Assembly: GCA_019426215.1 (NCBI GenBank)
Contig: CM033403.1
Coordinates: 7,152,012 to 7,216,011, forward strand
Source: Buddleja alternifolia
Taxonomy: Eukaryota > Streptophyta > Magnoliopsida > Lamiales > Scrophulariaceae
Direction of reading: 5' to 3'
Length of the DNA stretch: 64,000 nucleotides
Shown here: positions 11,229 through 23,229 of the stretch, one piece after another
Position numbering within the stretch: position 1 is the stretch's first letter
How the letters are laid out: every line of letters starts with the position of its first letter
Notes under the pieces: generated by a model
The model's database searches: none
What the model was told of the DNA's origin: nothing
What the model saw: only the letters and a program-made list of their open reading frames with translations
Program-made: the position numbers and the translations under genes

Positions 11229-11970
11229 AGACCTACAAAAGATAAAAATACAGAAGTTAGATTCATATAAATTTGGCAGATTCATTTGGCAATAATAGTT
11301 TTAAAATAGAAGTAATAAATTAGAAGTTAGATTGATTCCCATTATTCTAGAATTTTTTTTTCAGAGTAACGGCGCAAAAATTTGTACCAAGTTCTCGACC
11401 AATCCTTCCCCCAAACTTGCAACAAACAAAATTCGGATCTTTCAACCACAACATACCCAACAAACCCAGCAACTACAAATTGATCACCAGTTGGATCACA
11501 TAAATCACATAAAACTACAAATAAAGCATCATTGTATAAATATTGATCACCAGTTGGATCACATAAAGCATCATATTCCAGCAACTACAAATATTGATCA
11601 CCAGTTGGATCACATAAATCACATAAAGCTACAAATAAAACATATATTTTCAGCAACTAAGTATAAATATTTATCACCAGTTGGATCAATGTACCCTAAA
11701 CCACAAAACAACCACAATTTAATCCCAAATTCGCACAAACACAGACACACAGCACAAACCCGTTACATTTTACTAGAAATTTCCAATTTATAGCACAAAC
11801 CCGAGACACATAGCACAAACTCTCTTTCTCTCTAAATATATATATATATATATATATATATCCAACTTACCATATATATTTATCTAAAAAAAAATTACCA
11901 TATATAAATTCTATCTTCATCAAAATATATCCAACTTAACATATATATATATATATATATCCAAGTTAAC

Positions 11971-12013
<43 letters not shown>

Positions 12014-12408
12014 AGAAGAAGCTTACGGTGGTGGTGGTGGTGGAGGGGGAGGAGCTCGCGGTGGCGGTGGTGGTGGACGCGGTGAGAGAGAGAGTCGAGA
12101 GAGAGGGCGCGGTGGTGGAGTCGAGAGAGAGTAGAGAGAGAGAGATAGATGAAATAGTGGTGGTGGTGGCGGACTTGAGAAGTCGAGAGTAGATCGAGAG
12201 AGAGAGATAGGGAGATAGACGAAAATGAGGGGGGGATCGGTTTTGACCTAAACTGCCCCCTATTATAGCGGTTCGTGGGTGAACCGCTGCAATAGGTACC
12301 TCATTATAGTGGTTCACCCACGAACCGCTGTAATAGATCCCTCCGTTCAGCGGTTTTGCCAGAACCGTTGTAATAGGTGCGATGTAATAGTGTATTTTTG
12401 TAGTAGTG
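11229..12408. repeat. CACTA A 5' leader and right end, no gene
   Basis: There is no gene here. The leader (11335-11460) aligns with 7430-7750 of element B, and 11475-11700 holds the same tgatcaccagttggatcaca minisatellite. (TA)n, (GA)n and GGT-rich tracts fill 11830-12230, and subterminal palindromes (gcggttcgtgggtgaaccgc) lie at 12260-12390. The frame at 11895-12317 is low-complexity and is not a protein gene. Confidence 0.75.
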
Positions 12409-13957
12409 TGTAATTATCTATAAGTCCATGAATAAAAGAGTAAGCCCATGAATAAAAGAGTTAACTCTCTAAGGTACTAGAGGAGTTTAATACTTGTATA
12501 CTGAAATGGCCTGCAAGTTGAGGATTCCCAATTGGACATTGGAAATCATTAAGATTTGTATGATATGAGTTTTGACAAGAGAAGTGTCCATCAATCACTA
12601 CGAAGTAGTGAAGAACTCATATCATAGGTGCACTAATGAAGGTCGTGGCACTCAGACATGACTCACATCAATTGTATCACATGGGTTTTCACTCTTTGAC
12701 AGTCAATGACAGAATCAATTAAATTGTAATAGGTGCGTCTAAACTTTAGACTTGAGGAATCGAGTTGAAGATATGCTTGTGATATTAGGTTTGTCATTAG
12801 AGTAGTTAGACCTAATTTATCCTTTGGTGGGGTCGACCTCAAACGGCAACCTAATGGGCAAGTAGTAATCTTAATTGAAATCTATGATAAGATTCATTCC
12901 TTCGAAAGCGAACGAGGAATTATCCTATGTATTTATAAGTAAGTTAGATCTTAATGTCTTTGGCCAAAACATTCACTGATCTGGGCTTATTATACATATA
13001 GCATAGAGTCAAGTTTATGAGTTTGACCTAAACCATGGCTCTTAATTGACCGGGATAAGGAAACGAAGAGTTTGTATTCACAAGGGATTTACAATAGGAA
13101 AGGTAAACAATGATCTAATCATTTCATTTTATTTGGGATACGATGTGAGCCACTTGAATGGCTAGGTGTTACCCACATTCAATGAAATCCTCTCATTGCC
13201 AAATATAGATGAACCTAAAGAGTCGCGTTAAAAAAGAAAAAATTGAAATAAATTGTGGTGTATTTCTTATAGCAATATTTAAGTATTGGATACTTAAAAT
13301 TAATTAAATGGAATTAATTATTTGGAGAAATAAGTTAATTCATTTATATACATTAATTAATATATTATTTCTTATAGAAATAAAATTAATTAATTATCCC
13401 ATCTATTATTTAATTAGATTAATTAATTGGATTAAATTGATTAATTAAATAAAGAATTGGACTGAGCTCAAATTGGTGCACCAAGAGGTGCACCTTGACC
13501 GTGTGGGGCGGCCTATAAGTCATCCAACATGGGTTCTTCAAGCCCATTGTAGTAACTTAAGTGATATAAATATATCACTTAATTAAACCTATGTCATAAT
13601 ATAAGTTACAACACACTTGAGCCATAAGAAAAGAAAAATCCTCCCTCTCCCTTCTCTCTAGCCGTTGACCTCCATAAGCCAAGAAGAGGAGATTTTTCGT
13701 TCAAGTTTTCTGGCGAGATTATTTAGAGGCAGCATCTTTGTACTGCTCGGATCATCAATCTGTCAGCCGGATTAGTTCGCGAAAAGCTAGAATTCAAGAA
13801 GTTGCGATTCTCCAGCCACTTCGCTACAACTAGTAAAGTATCGATATCTCTATTGTATTTACGCGGGATAAAAACTCAGGGTTGATCCTGAATTGTGAGA
13901 ATCTGAAAATTTTTAATTACACTGTTCTCGCTGCGTTTTCATTTTATTTTCTCAACA
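12409..13957 (+). repeat. copia-1 5' LTR, main part
   Basis: This aligns along its length with 19665-21042 (shared blocks include gtccatgaata, gattcccaattggacatt and cattcactgatctgg). It ends ttttctcaaca at 13957, two bases before the primer binding site. It includes AT-rich U3 sequence and the conserved tail cagccggattagttcgcgaa. The intact LTR would be about 1.6 kb. Confidence 0.85.
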
Positions 13958-13958
13958 G

Positions 13959-13970
13959 TGGTATCAGAGC
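13959..13970 (+). other. copia-1 primer binding site
   Basis: tggtatcagagc follows the LTR end after one base. It is the plant initiator-methionine tRNA complement used by most Ty1/copia elements to prime reverse transcription. Confidence 0.9.
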
Positions 13971-15566
13971 TAAACCACAGTGTTCGGCGTATGTAATTTA
14001 CTTGTAAACATGTGATTAGATGCATGATTTACATTTTTTCGCGACACATGATTAGATAAGTAGATTTTGCGTTTTTATGTTCTTGAGGAATTTTATTTAT
14101 TATTATTCGTTAGAAATTAATAATCTCGGTTTCAGTGCCTAACCCATCGTCGTGGTAGCGATGGGCCACCGGCAATTAGCGTGCCAGCTTGTGCGCGCAC
14201 AGCGGCCTGATGGGCTCGTTGTGCGAACCCAATCGTCTCGACAACTGGGCGCGCACAGCGAGGCCCATCAGGTTGAAATTGGGCTCACTGCGCCAGCCCA
14301 ATTGCTCGGCAACTGGACTGCACGACGAGCCCACCCATGTGTTTTTAAACACACGGGTCAGACCAATCTGACCCTGGTCGACCCATAGGTGACCCAGGTT
14401 ATTTATTAAATAAATTATTATTTAGTTTTTTTTTTATTAAATTTGGATTTTAGTGCAAAATAAATTATATAGTATATTTAATAAAGAGATTTTTAAATTT
14501 CAAGTTATCTAATTTTATTAAAGTTGGACTTTAAATCAAATTGGATTTTTCTATTATAAAATTAGTTTTAATAAATTTAGATGTAATTTTTTTTAAAATT
14601 ATACTTTAATATAAAATTAATTGGATTTTATTACATTGGATTTTCTAATAGAATCAAATAAATTTGTTTTCCTCGAGAATATGAATTCAATAATTAAATT
14701 TGGAATTTAATTAGAAATTAACATATATGTTCTTTGTGTGTTATGTGATATATCATGTTTGACATGTTATGTGATGGGAGACATAATTCATGGATTTATG
14801 CTCATTTTTATCTATGTATTTATTTTTTGATGGGTTGTAAATGCCATTTTGAGCCTATGTTTATTTTCTTTCTATAGAATTTTGTATAGGTTGATTATAT
14901 TAAATTTGTCATAGTTAGAAATAGAATAAGCCCAAAGAAGAAATTCAAGTCGAGTCGAGGAGATAAAAGTAAGAGCTTTGGAAGCTTTAGTTAGTTTCTT
15001 TTTAATTAGTGATGGAGGCATTGGCTTGGCTCAATCTAGGATTAAGGTCCATGAATCATGTGTTGTTAGCTTTCTAGGATTGCTTTCATTTATTTATTGA
15101 TCCGTGTTTATGTGTTTAATATAAAATGGATTAATGTGCAAAGTGAGACCTAATAAATAATTAAATTTTTCCACACTGAAAAATATTAAATTGGTAAAAG
15201 GTACTTGGTATCCTGTTCTCCACTGAACTTAGGAAAATTAAAATGATATTTAATATATAATATCGTCCCTAAGCAATGACGCTTATATATTGAAATATAT
15301 TTTAGTTTTTTCTAAGTGCATGAAATGCCATTAGTCGAAACAAATTTCACCCCACATACCAGCAAAAGGTTGCAACCTATTAAACTAGTTAAAGAAATCA
15401 ATCACCACTACGAAATCTTCCAACGATGACTTTCGAATTCTACAATGGGAGCATGGATTTTCGAAAAATATAGTTGGAGCCGTGTTTATTTTGAAAGTCC
15501 TTGATTTAAATTTGGAACAATAATTATGATAAAATATAATATGTCTTTTTACTTTTCTGTAGTTAT
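13971..15566 (+). other. copia-1 leader before gag, no gene seen
   Basis: About 1.6 kb lies between the primer binding site and gag. A GC-rich patch at 14140-14400 stands out against very AT-rich flanks (14400-14720). It has short overlapping open frames that match nothing I recognise. The rest has no reading frame of note. Confidence 0.6.
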
Positions 15567-16513
15567 TTGCTTATTATCTCTCTCATGATGACTATCAACC
15601 TATTATCTGTATTACTTGAAAAGAACACCTTGACTGGTCCAAACTATGTGGATTGGCTCCAAAATCTGAGGATAGTCCTCAATACGGAGTCACTGGGATG
15701 TGTATTGGATGCTGATATCCTAGTTGTGCCTGTAAGGATGTGTGCTAGTGAGAAGGAAGTCGCGGCTCATGAAAAAATGGGTCAAAGACGACGTCTTGGT
15801 TCGTGGGTATATTCTGGGCTCAATGAAAAATGAGTTACAGGGATCTCATAACAAAATGGTCTCGGCGAGGGCTATTTTGGCTCACCTGGTGGAGCTCTAT
15901 GGTGAGCATGGTCATACTGCTCGATATGAGATATCGAAAGAGCTCTTTGGAGCTGAGATGAAAGAACGTGAGAAAGTTGGGGATCATGTACTTAAAATGA
16001 TCTCGAAAATTGAGAGGTTAGAGGCTCTCGATTTCAACATGGACCCGCAACTGCACACTGACCTCATCTTGCAGTCACTTCCAAACTTCTTTTCCAATTG
16101 TAATGAACTTCAACTGCAATGAGATAGAGTACAATCTGGCTGAGTTGATGAAGAAGCTTACAACTGCACAATCTCAAATGAAGCAAAAGGGAAAATAAGC
16201 AGTCTTAGTCATCACTTCTAAGCCTAAAAACAAGAAGAAGAAGACTAAGAAGCCCACTAGCAATCCGGGTCCACATGTTAAAATAGACAAGGGAAAGAGT
16301 AAAGCTCTAAAAATGATGAAGAGCAAAGGGCCAAAAGAAACGGATAGGTGCCTTCACTGCGCTGAGCTAGGCCATTGGAGGAGGGAGTGTCCTAACTTCG
16401 GCAAGGGGACTGCAGGTATGGAACTTTTTGTTTTAGAGACCAATTATTCTACAATTGTATTGTCCACTTCGTGGATACTTAATTCTGGAGCTAGTGCTCA
16501 CGTTTTTTTGTAA
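15567..16513 (+). pseudogene. copia-1 gag and protease start (broken)
   Basis: The gag begins near 15567 with residues LTGPNYVDWLQNLRIVLNTE. It shifts frame at about 15770-15785 and continues as the segment ending at 16122 (ILAHLVELYGEHGHTARYEISKELF). After further stops, 16313-16513 carries a CCHC zinc knuckle (CLHCAELGHWRREC) and the protease start. There the usual D-S-G triad of aspartic proteases reads N-S-G (WILNSGASAHV). Gag packages the element RNA and the protease matures the polyprotein. Frameshifts plus the Asp to Asn change mark a dead copy. Confidence 0.8.
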
Positions 16514-17770
16514 TGAATCAAGATCTAGAGTGAAGTAGAAAGCTGGAGCATGGAGAGGTGCTGATCATTGCTGGTAGCGGGCAGAGTGTCGCGGCTTCTC
16601 GCATTAGATCAACTTCTTTATGTTATTATCTGGACATGTTTTAATTTTAGAGGATATTTTAGTTTTGCCCAACGGGCTTAATAATATTATTTCAATTCTT
16701 ATGTTGGTTAGGAATAATTATGCAGTATTTGCAATATTGTTGGCACTGCTACTTTAGTCAATGGCATCTATTATTTAAATATGCAGAATGAATGTGTTGT
16801 GAATATTATCTCAAGAAGCGTGGTAGGCAAGGTCCTGACCTGAGCTTTAAGTCGCATCTTAGACTAGGCCATACTGACGAGCAAAAGATACATAAGATGG
16901 AGAAAGATGCATTAATAGACCCATTGAGATCGGATCCCTATCCAACTTGTAAATTCCCCCCCCCCCCCTTTTTTTTGGGGGGGGATCAAGTTCCTAGTTG
17001 CCTTGAAAACAACTTAATTCTATTTCGAAGCTCCTAAATGTCTCAAAGGTAAAATGACTAGATTTCCCTTCACCAAAAGTTTTGAAAGAGCCACTCAAGT
17101 ATTAGGACTTGTTCACACCAACGTTTGTGGACCATTTGAAGAAATGGCTCATGGATTTTTTTCACTATTTTATTACTTTCACTGATGACCATTCAAGGTA
17201 TGGTCTTGTGTGCTTAATGAAACACAAGTCTGAATCATTTGAAAAGTTCAAAGAATTTAAGGCTTTAATGGAAAAGCAAACTGGGCATCATATAAAAACA
17301 CTATGATTAGATCGTGGAGGTGAATATATGAGTGATGAGTTTGATCGTTCCTAAAGGAACTTGGGATAATATTACAACTCACTCCAATACAACTAAATGG
17401 GGTAGCAGAGCACAGAAATCGAACTCTTTTAGACATGGTTCGATCTATGCTCAGCTACAGTGATTTACCTATTTTATTGTGGGGACATGCACTCCTTACT
17501 GTTGTTCACATCTTGAATAGATGTCCTTCCAAATCCGTTCCTCAGACTCCATATGAGATATGGAGGAATAGGAAATCAAACTTTAAATACATTAGGGTTT
17601 GGGGATGCCCTGCCTATATTAAGAAGACGAAGGCAGAAAAATTGGAAGTAAGCTCCCTTAAAGCACGTTTCACTGGTTTTTCTAAGAATTCCATGGGATA
17701 CCTCTTCTACATGCAAGATAATCTAAGGATCACTGTTGAACTGCAAGCGTACATTCTTTAAGATGAGTTT
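16514..17770 (+). pseudogene. copia-1 integrase region (broken)
   Basis: In pieces: a GAG-pre-integrase zinc-binding segment at about 16800-16930 (SHLRLGHTDEQKIHKM); the catalytic core with a first acidic site in FTDDHSRYGLV (17109-17306); a second Asp in LDRGGEYM (about 17310-17330), preceded by a stop; and the [19 protein letters not shown] region at 17397-17450 with the Glu. The C-terminal part at 17435-17761 has [16 protein letters not shown] and VWGCPAY. A C-run, T-run, G-run block interrupts the frame at 16957-16983. Confidence 0.8.
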
Positions 17771-18064
17771 ATTCAAGAAGGTGGTACAGGTTGAAAGATT
17801 GTTCTTGATGAACAAAATGAAATACCTGGGGAGACAACTGATCAAGAAACACATATGAAACTATTGAAACACAACCAACATTGCGAGATTTGGTAGAGTA
17901 CCGCATCAACCTGAAAGGTACTTAGGTACCTGCTACAAGAGAAACTAGGTGTCCACACTATAGTAGTAAGAGTTCATAGGGACGACCCTTTTATTTATGA
18001 TCAAGCAATGATGGACATCGACTCAGCAAAGTAGCCAGAAGCTATGTAAGCAGAGATAGACTCG

Positions 18065-19557
18065 ATGCATTCCAACCATGTCTGGACTCTGGTAGATTGT
18101 TCCAAAAGTATAGCACCTATAGGGTGTAAATGGATCTACAAGCGAAAGATAGGCCCAGACGGAAAAGTTGGCACATACAAGGCAAGGCTTGTAGCAAAAT
18201 GTTATAGTATAAGGAAGGAATTAACTACCAAGAAACCTTTTCACCTGTGCCAATGATCAAGTCTATTCACATTCTACTTGCAATAGCTGCACACATAAAC
18301 TATGAGATATGGCAGATGGATGTGAAGACGACCATTCTGAATGGATTCCTCGAAGAGATACCTATGTGGAACAACCTAAAGGCTTCACATCTGGGTCTGA
18401 TATTCATAAGGTGTGTAAGCTTAAGAGATCCATTTATGAACTTAAGCAAGCCTCAAGGAGTTTGGAACTTCTTTTTGATGAAGCTATCAAAGGATTTGAC
18501 TTTATCAAGAATGAAGATGAAACGTATGTTTACAACAAGGTTAGTGGGAGCAAGATCACTTTCCTAGTCTTATATGTGGATGACACTCTACTCATAGGAA
18601 ATGACGTAGGAATGTTAACCTCAGTCAAAACGTGGCTTTCAAATATATTCTCCATGAAAGACTTGGGAGAAGCGAGTTATCTTCTAGGAATTCGTATCTA
18701 CAAAGATAGAACAAATAGAATGATATGACTTTTGCAAGCCCTTTACTTAGAGAAGGTCCTAAAGAGATTTAGGATGGAAGATTCTAAGAAAGGTTTTTTG
18801 CCTGTGAGACATGGGGTGTACCTTTTAAAGTCTATGTCTCCTCAAAGTGAGGAAGATAGGAAGGAAATAAGTACGGTGCCCTATGCGTCTGCAGTAGGTA
18901 GTTTGATGTATGCCATGTTATGCACACGACCCAACATAGCCTACGCAGTTAGCATGGTAAGTCGATTTCAGGCTAACACGGGAAGGGACCATTGGACCGC
19001 TGTAAAAAATATCCTAAAGTATCTGAAGAGAACTAAGGATATGGTTCTAACATATGGACATTGAGATTTGAAAGTGGATGGATATACTGACTCAGATTTC
19101 CAAATTTGATGTAAATGATCGAAAATCCACTTCATGGTTTATATTCACGCTCAATGGTGGAGGGGTAACTTGGAAAAGTTCCAAGCAAAGCACAACGACT
19201 GATTCCACCACTGAGGCAGAGTACATAGCAGCGTCCTAGGCTACTAAAGATGGTATTTGGAATAGAAAGTTTCTTGGAGAACTTTAGGAGGTCCCTAGTG
19301 TAGAGCTGCCATTGCCACTTTATTGTGACAATAACGGGGCTATTGCACAAGCAAAGGAACCAAGGTCTCACAACAAATCCAAGCACATAGAGAGGAGATA
19401 TCATATAATAAGAGAAGTCGTTGGAAGAAGTGAGATAACTGTGCAGAGAGTGAATTAAGCTGACAATATCGCTGACCCATTGACCAAGACTTTAACCCAG
19501 GCAGTGCTGGATCGACATCTTGAGATGATGGGTATTAGATACTATAGTGATTGGCAC
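18065..19557 (+). pseudogene. copia-1 reverse transcriptase-RNase H (broken)
   Basis: The reverse transcriptase begins near 18065 with WTLVDCSKSIAPIGCKWIYK and continues after frameshifts (MDVKTTILNGFLEE near 18316). The catalytic LYVDDTLLIGN lies near 18571-18603, then SMKDLGEASYLLGIRIYKD. A stop at 18726 separates MQALYLEKVLKRF, VPYASAVGSLMYAM and the RNase H. The RNase H segment (about 19060-19557) keeps STTEAEYIAAS and LYCDNNGAIA but has several stops. It would copy element RNA into DNA in the cytoplasm. The polypurine tract gtacaagtgggagat leads straight into the 3' LTR. Confidence 0.85.
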
Positions 19558-19575
19558 TGAGTACAAGTGGGAGAT

Positions 19576-21042
19576 TGTTAGGTTTATGTCCTCAAATGCC
19601 GTTAGGATTAGAGAAAGAAAGGACATTATGAAATTGTTACTATGTTATTGACATTTATATATTGTAATCATCTATAAGTCCATGAATACAAGAGTTAACT
19701 CTCTAATACACTAGAGGAGTGTAATACTTGTATACTAAAATGGTCAGCAAGTCGAGGATTCCCAATTGGACATTGAAAATCATCAAGACTTGTATGATAT
19801 GAGTTTTGACGAGAGAAGTTCCCGTGAATCACTAGGAAGTAGTGAACAACTAATATCGTAGGTGCACTGATGAAGGTCATGGCACTCAGACATGACTCGC
19901 ATCGATTCTGTCACATGAGTTTTCACTTTTTGATAGTCAACGAGAGAATTGATTAAATTGTAATAATAGGTATGTCCGAATTTTAGACCTAAGGAATCAA
20001 GTTGAAAATATACTTGTGACATTAAGTTTGTCATTAGAAGAGTTACACCCAATTCACCCTTTGGTGGGAACGACCTCGAACTGCAACCTAATGGGCAAGT
20101 AGTAATCTTAACTGATATCCAAGATAGTGAACGAAAAATTATCCTATGCATTTATAAGTAAGTTAGATCATAAAGTCTTTGGCCAAAGCATTCACTGATC
20201 TGGACTTATTATAAATATAGCATAGAGTCAAGTTTATGAGTTTGACCTAAACCATGACTCTTACTTGACCGGGATAAGGAAACAAAGAGTTTGTATTCAC
20301 ATGGGATTTACAATAGAAAAGGTAAACAATGATCTAATCATTTCATCTTATTTAGGATACGATGTGGGCCACTTGACTAGCTAGGTGTTACCTATATTCA
20401 ATGGAATCCTCCCATTGCCAAATATAGTGAACCTAAAGAGTCACGCTTAAAAAGGAAAAATTGAACAAAATTGTGGTGTATTTCTTGTAGCAATATTTTA
20501 AGTATTGGATACTTAAATTTAACTAAATGGAATTAATTATTTGGAGAAATAATTTATCTCATTTATATTATTTAATATATTGTTTCTTAGAGAAATAAAA
20601 CTAATTAATTATTCCATCTACTATTTAATTAGATTAATTAATTATATTGAATTAATTAATTAAATAAAGGATTGGACTGAGCTCAAATTGGTGTACCAAG
20701 AGATGCACCTTCACCGTGTGGGGCAGCCTATAAGGTGTCCAACATGGGCTCTTCAAGCCCAAGATTATAATTAAACTTAGGCCATAACATAAGTTACAAC
20801 ACATTTGAGCTACAAGAAAAGAAAAACCCTCCCTCTCTCTTCTCTAGCCGTCGGCCTCCATAAGCCAAGAATAGGATATTTTTCGTTCAAGTTTTCCAGC
20901 GAGAATATTTAGAGGCAGTACCTTTGTACACCTCGGATCATCAATCTGTCAGCCGGATCAGTTCGCGAAAAGCTTGAAAAATTCAAGAAGTTGTGATTCT
21001 CTAACAACTCCTCTACAACTGATAAAATATCGATATCTCTAC
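19576..21042 (+). repeat. copia-1 3' LTR, truncated
   Basis: The LTR starts tgttaggtttatgtcctc at 19576, directly after the polypurine tract. It follows the 5' LTR as far as atcgatatctcta near 21042, then loses about the last 120 bases, including the tail ending ctcaaca. The truncation hides any target duplication. Confidence 0.85.
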
Positions 21043-21096
21043 TACAACTGATAAAGTATCGATAAAACCACTCCTCTACAACTGATAAAGTATCGA
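21010..21096. repeat. Triple short repeat at the broken LTR end
   Basis: ctacaactgataaa.tatcg occurs three times (near 21012, 21042 and 21074) where the 3' LTR stops matching the 5' LTR. The 5' LTR has it once. It looks like local tandem duplication at the breakpoint. Confidence 0.8.
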
Positions 21097-22094
21097 TTGG
21101 TGGTCCCAAGTGGCTACGAAAGGGTTTATTGAATAGATCCTGATCTTTTTAGACTTCAAAAAATGAACGCTAGTACTGAAAACGCTTCAGAGTAGTTAAC
21201 TTAGACTTAGGTTTCAGCCGTTTACCAAAGTAGGGCAACGCTTAGATCGCTTATCAAGGTTAGCACAGGAAATGATTTTTAGCTTCTTTTAGATAATTTA
21301 ATCGCTTTGCATTTTATTTGTCTTTTTCAGAATAATACACACGTAAGGTTCACTGCTACGTCCTTCTTCACTTTTTACTTTTCTCAACACACCCTACGAA
21401 CAGGTTCTTGGGCTAACAAACTTCAGCAAATGAACAAATACTCAGAAATACTTGAAAGGGGTACAACAACTTTTCTCACTCAGCGAAAGATTTGTAATAT
21501 CTCAAGTGGAATTTGGAAGAAGCCTTGAAGGTTTTGGCTACAAAGCTTTTTCATATTAAAGAGACACTGAGATCACACAGGGGCGTGTCATTCATGATAT
21601 ACCCAAGTTTTGACATTCCTGAAAATCTATGGACGGACCTTGAAATTCTGACAGTCTGAGTCAAAAAGGTGGCTTGTCCACAAGTATAGTAGCTTATCAC
21701 CTGATTTAATGCATGATTCCCGTTGGAGACATTTAAGCTAGTAGAATTTCAGGATTTGTTGGACAATTTGAGCCTTGATCTTTCCTGAAATAGGTTCCTT
21801 TAGCCTAAGAGACAAATGCAAACTTTGTTTAGAACCACAGCGATCTTTGACTTAGAGTGTTTACAAACTTCCGCTTAAAAATGAAAACATAAACTATGGG
21901 GTCTAACAATGAATCGTGAAATTTCTTATAGTATGGTTACATTCCAAGTTAGCCTAAAAAACACAGTAAGAAAAGCCTAAAGACTCTTTTCCTTCCCCAA
22001 TTATATGCATGAGCATTCAGACGCTATTAAAAAACCTTTGACAATTGATCGATATGAAGTTATGATCACATAGTAAATGAGCTTGCAGCATAAG
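21097..22094. other. No gene seen
   Basis: The stretch has only short open frames with no recognisable product. It may be LTR or 3' sequence of the gypsy fragment to its right, because that fragment's coding strand runs toward it. That is inference only. Confidence 0.5.
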
Positions 22095-22560
22095 CTCATT
22101 AGTAATATTTCCTTAGGTTTTTGTCCAAGTTCAAAATTATTGGGACAAGGTGGCCCCCAAGCAATTCAAGCTTGTATGAACCCGAAGCAACTATCCTTCT
22201 GATGCTATATGGACCTTCCCAGTTTGCTCCCAGTTTTCCAAGATCCTTTCCAGTTGCTTTGACCTTACGAAGGACGGGATCACCAATTGCAAATGTTCTT
22301 TCTCTGATTCAGGAGTTGTAGAGACTTTGTTTGTAGGTAGTTGTTCTGAGTTGTGTCCACTCCCTTTCGTCGTCCAAGAAGTCTAAATATTCCCCGAGAA
22401 GTTGCTCGTTCTGGAATTTCAGGACCTGCCCAGCCACTTCGTTCGTCGATCTCAATCTCAGAATCCCACCTGGTCGGGGCAAGCTGGGCCTACCTATACG
22501 AAACCTATTATTACGAGCAAGAGAAAAGACCCATCCATTTGAATTCTATATAATTAGAAG
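22095..22560 (-). pseudogene. Ty3/gypsy integrase C-terminal fragment
   Basis: The - strand reads LLGEYLDFLDDEREW, then after a stop RERTFAIGDPVLRKVKATG, LGKLGANWEGPY and VASGSYKLELLGGHL. This is the C-terminal part of a plant Ty3/gypsy integrase, most like Tat/Ogre-type elements. The rest of that element is absent, so this is a relic. Confidence 0.7.
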
Positions 22561-22739
22561 GTTTGATCCGAAGGAAGACGACCTACTCACTGGTCCGTGA
22601 ATGAATACAAAAGGTTGGCTCTTGATATGGCTAGAACTAGATGTCAGCCGAGCTCTACTCTAAAGGGTGAATACTGTATAGCTCTCTTTCGGTAATTTTT
22701 TAGAATTATTTTATTTTATTTTTCTAATTTTATCATTAC

Positions 22740-23165
22740 ATTAGATTTGGGGGTAATATTGACTTTTCCACTAATTTTCCTCCAAATTTGGGTGCTACAC
22801 AGGCAATTTTTTCCCTCCAAATTTAGGTGCAATGTAGCTAATTTTCCCTCCACATACCAAAATCCCTAAATTTGGTGCCACATAGATATTTTTCGGTCAA
22901 TTTTGAATTTTTCGGTGAAATTTGTACTCAAATTGCCAAATTTCTTGCCAAAGTGTACCAAATCTTATCATATTGCCAAATTGCCAAATGTACCAAATTT
23001 CTTATATATAAATCTTGTCACTATTAAACATGTAATACCTATTTTTTTGACAAAATAAATTGTTACTAAAAGTTTATAATTACTGATAACTTTGACATTG
23101 ACACTTGACATTTTGTCACTATATCTTAATTTTTTGTAGTGATATACATGATATTATGATCCACA
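22740..23165. repeat. Degenerate repeats and a dispersed repeat copy
   Basis: 22760-22900 has irregular repeats containing ccctccaaattt.ggtgc. The segment from about 22998 to 23147 ends ttttttgtagtg. On the reverse strand it resembles 50960-51110, including gtcaaaaaaatagg and acatgtttaatagtgacaag. It is probably a non-autonomous DNA element of one family; termini are uncertain. Confidence 0.5.
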
Positions 23166-23229
23166 CTGATTCTATTTATGTTATCAATTGCCTCCACATG
23201 CCAGTAGGGTTTAGGGTTTAATAATAGTG

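Larger units (their letters stand above)
428..12408 (-). mobile_element. CACTA (En/Spm) element A, contains element B
   Basis: The outer CACTA element starts with cactactacaaaaaacgc at 428 and ends with tttttgtagtagtg at 12408. The 3-bp direct repeats tgt (425-427 and 12409-12411) are the target duplication, and the interrupted target is the copia-1 5' LTR. Without the nested element B (2103-9174) its own length is about 4.9 kb. It carries palindromic subterminal repeats at both ends and a broken Transposase_24/Ulp1-type gene on the - strand. It has no Transposase_21 (TNPD) gene, so it is non-autonomous. Confidence 0.88.

Noticed and set aside
11895..12317. 140-residue frame rich in Ser, Thr and Leu
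   Set aside because: Simple-sequence translation of GA/GGT tracts near the end of CACTA A.
14152..14388. Two overlapping frames in the GC-rich leader patch
   Set aside because: No recognisable domain; the frames are open because of base composition.
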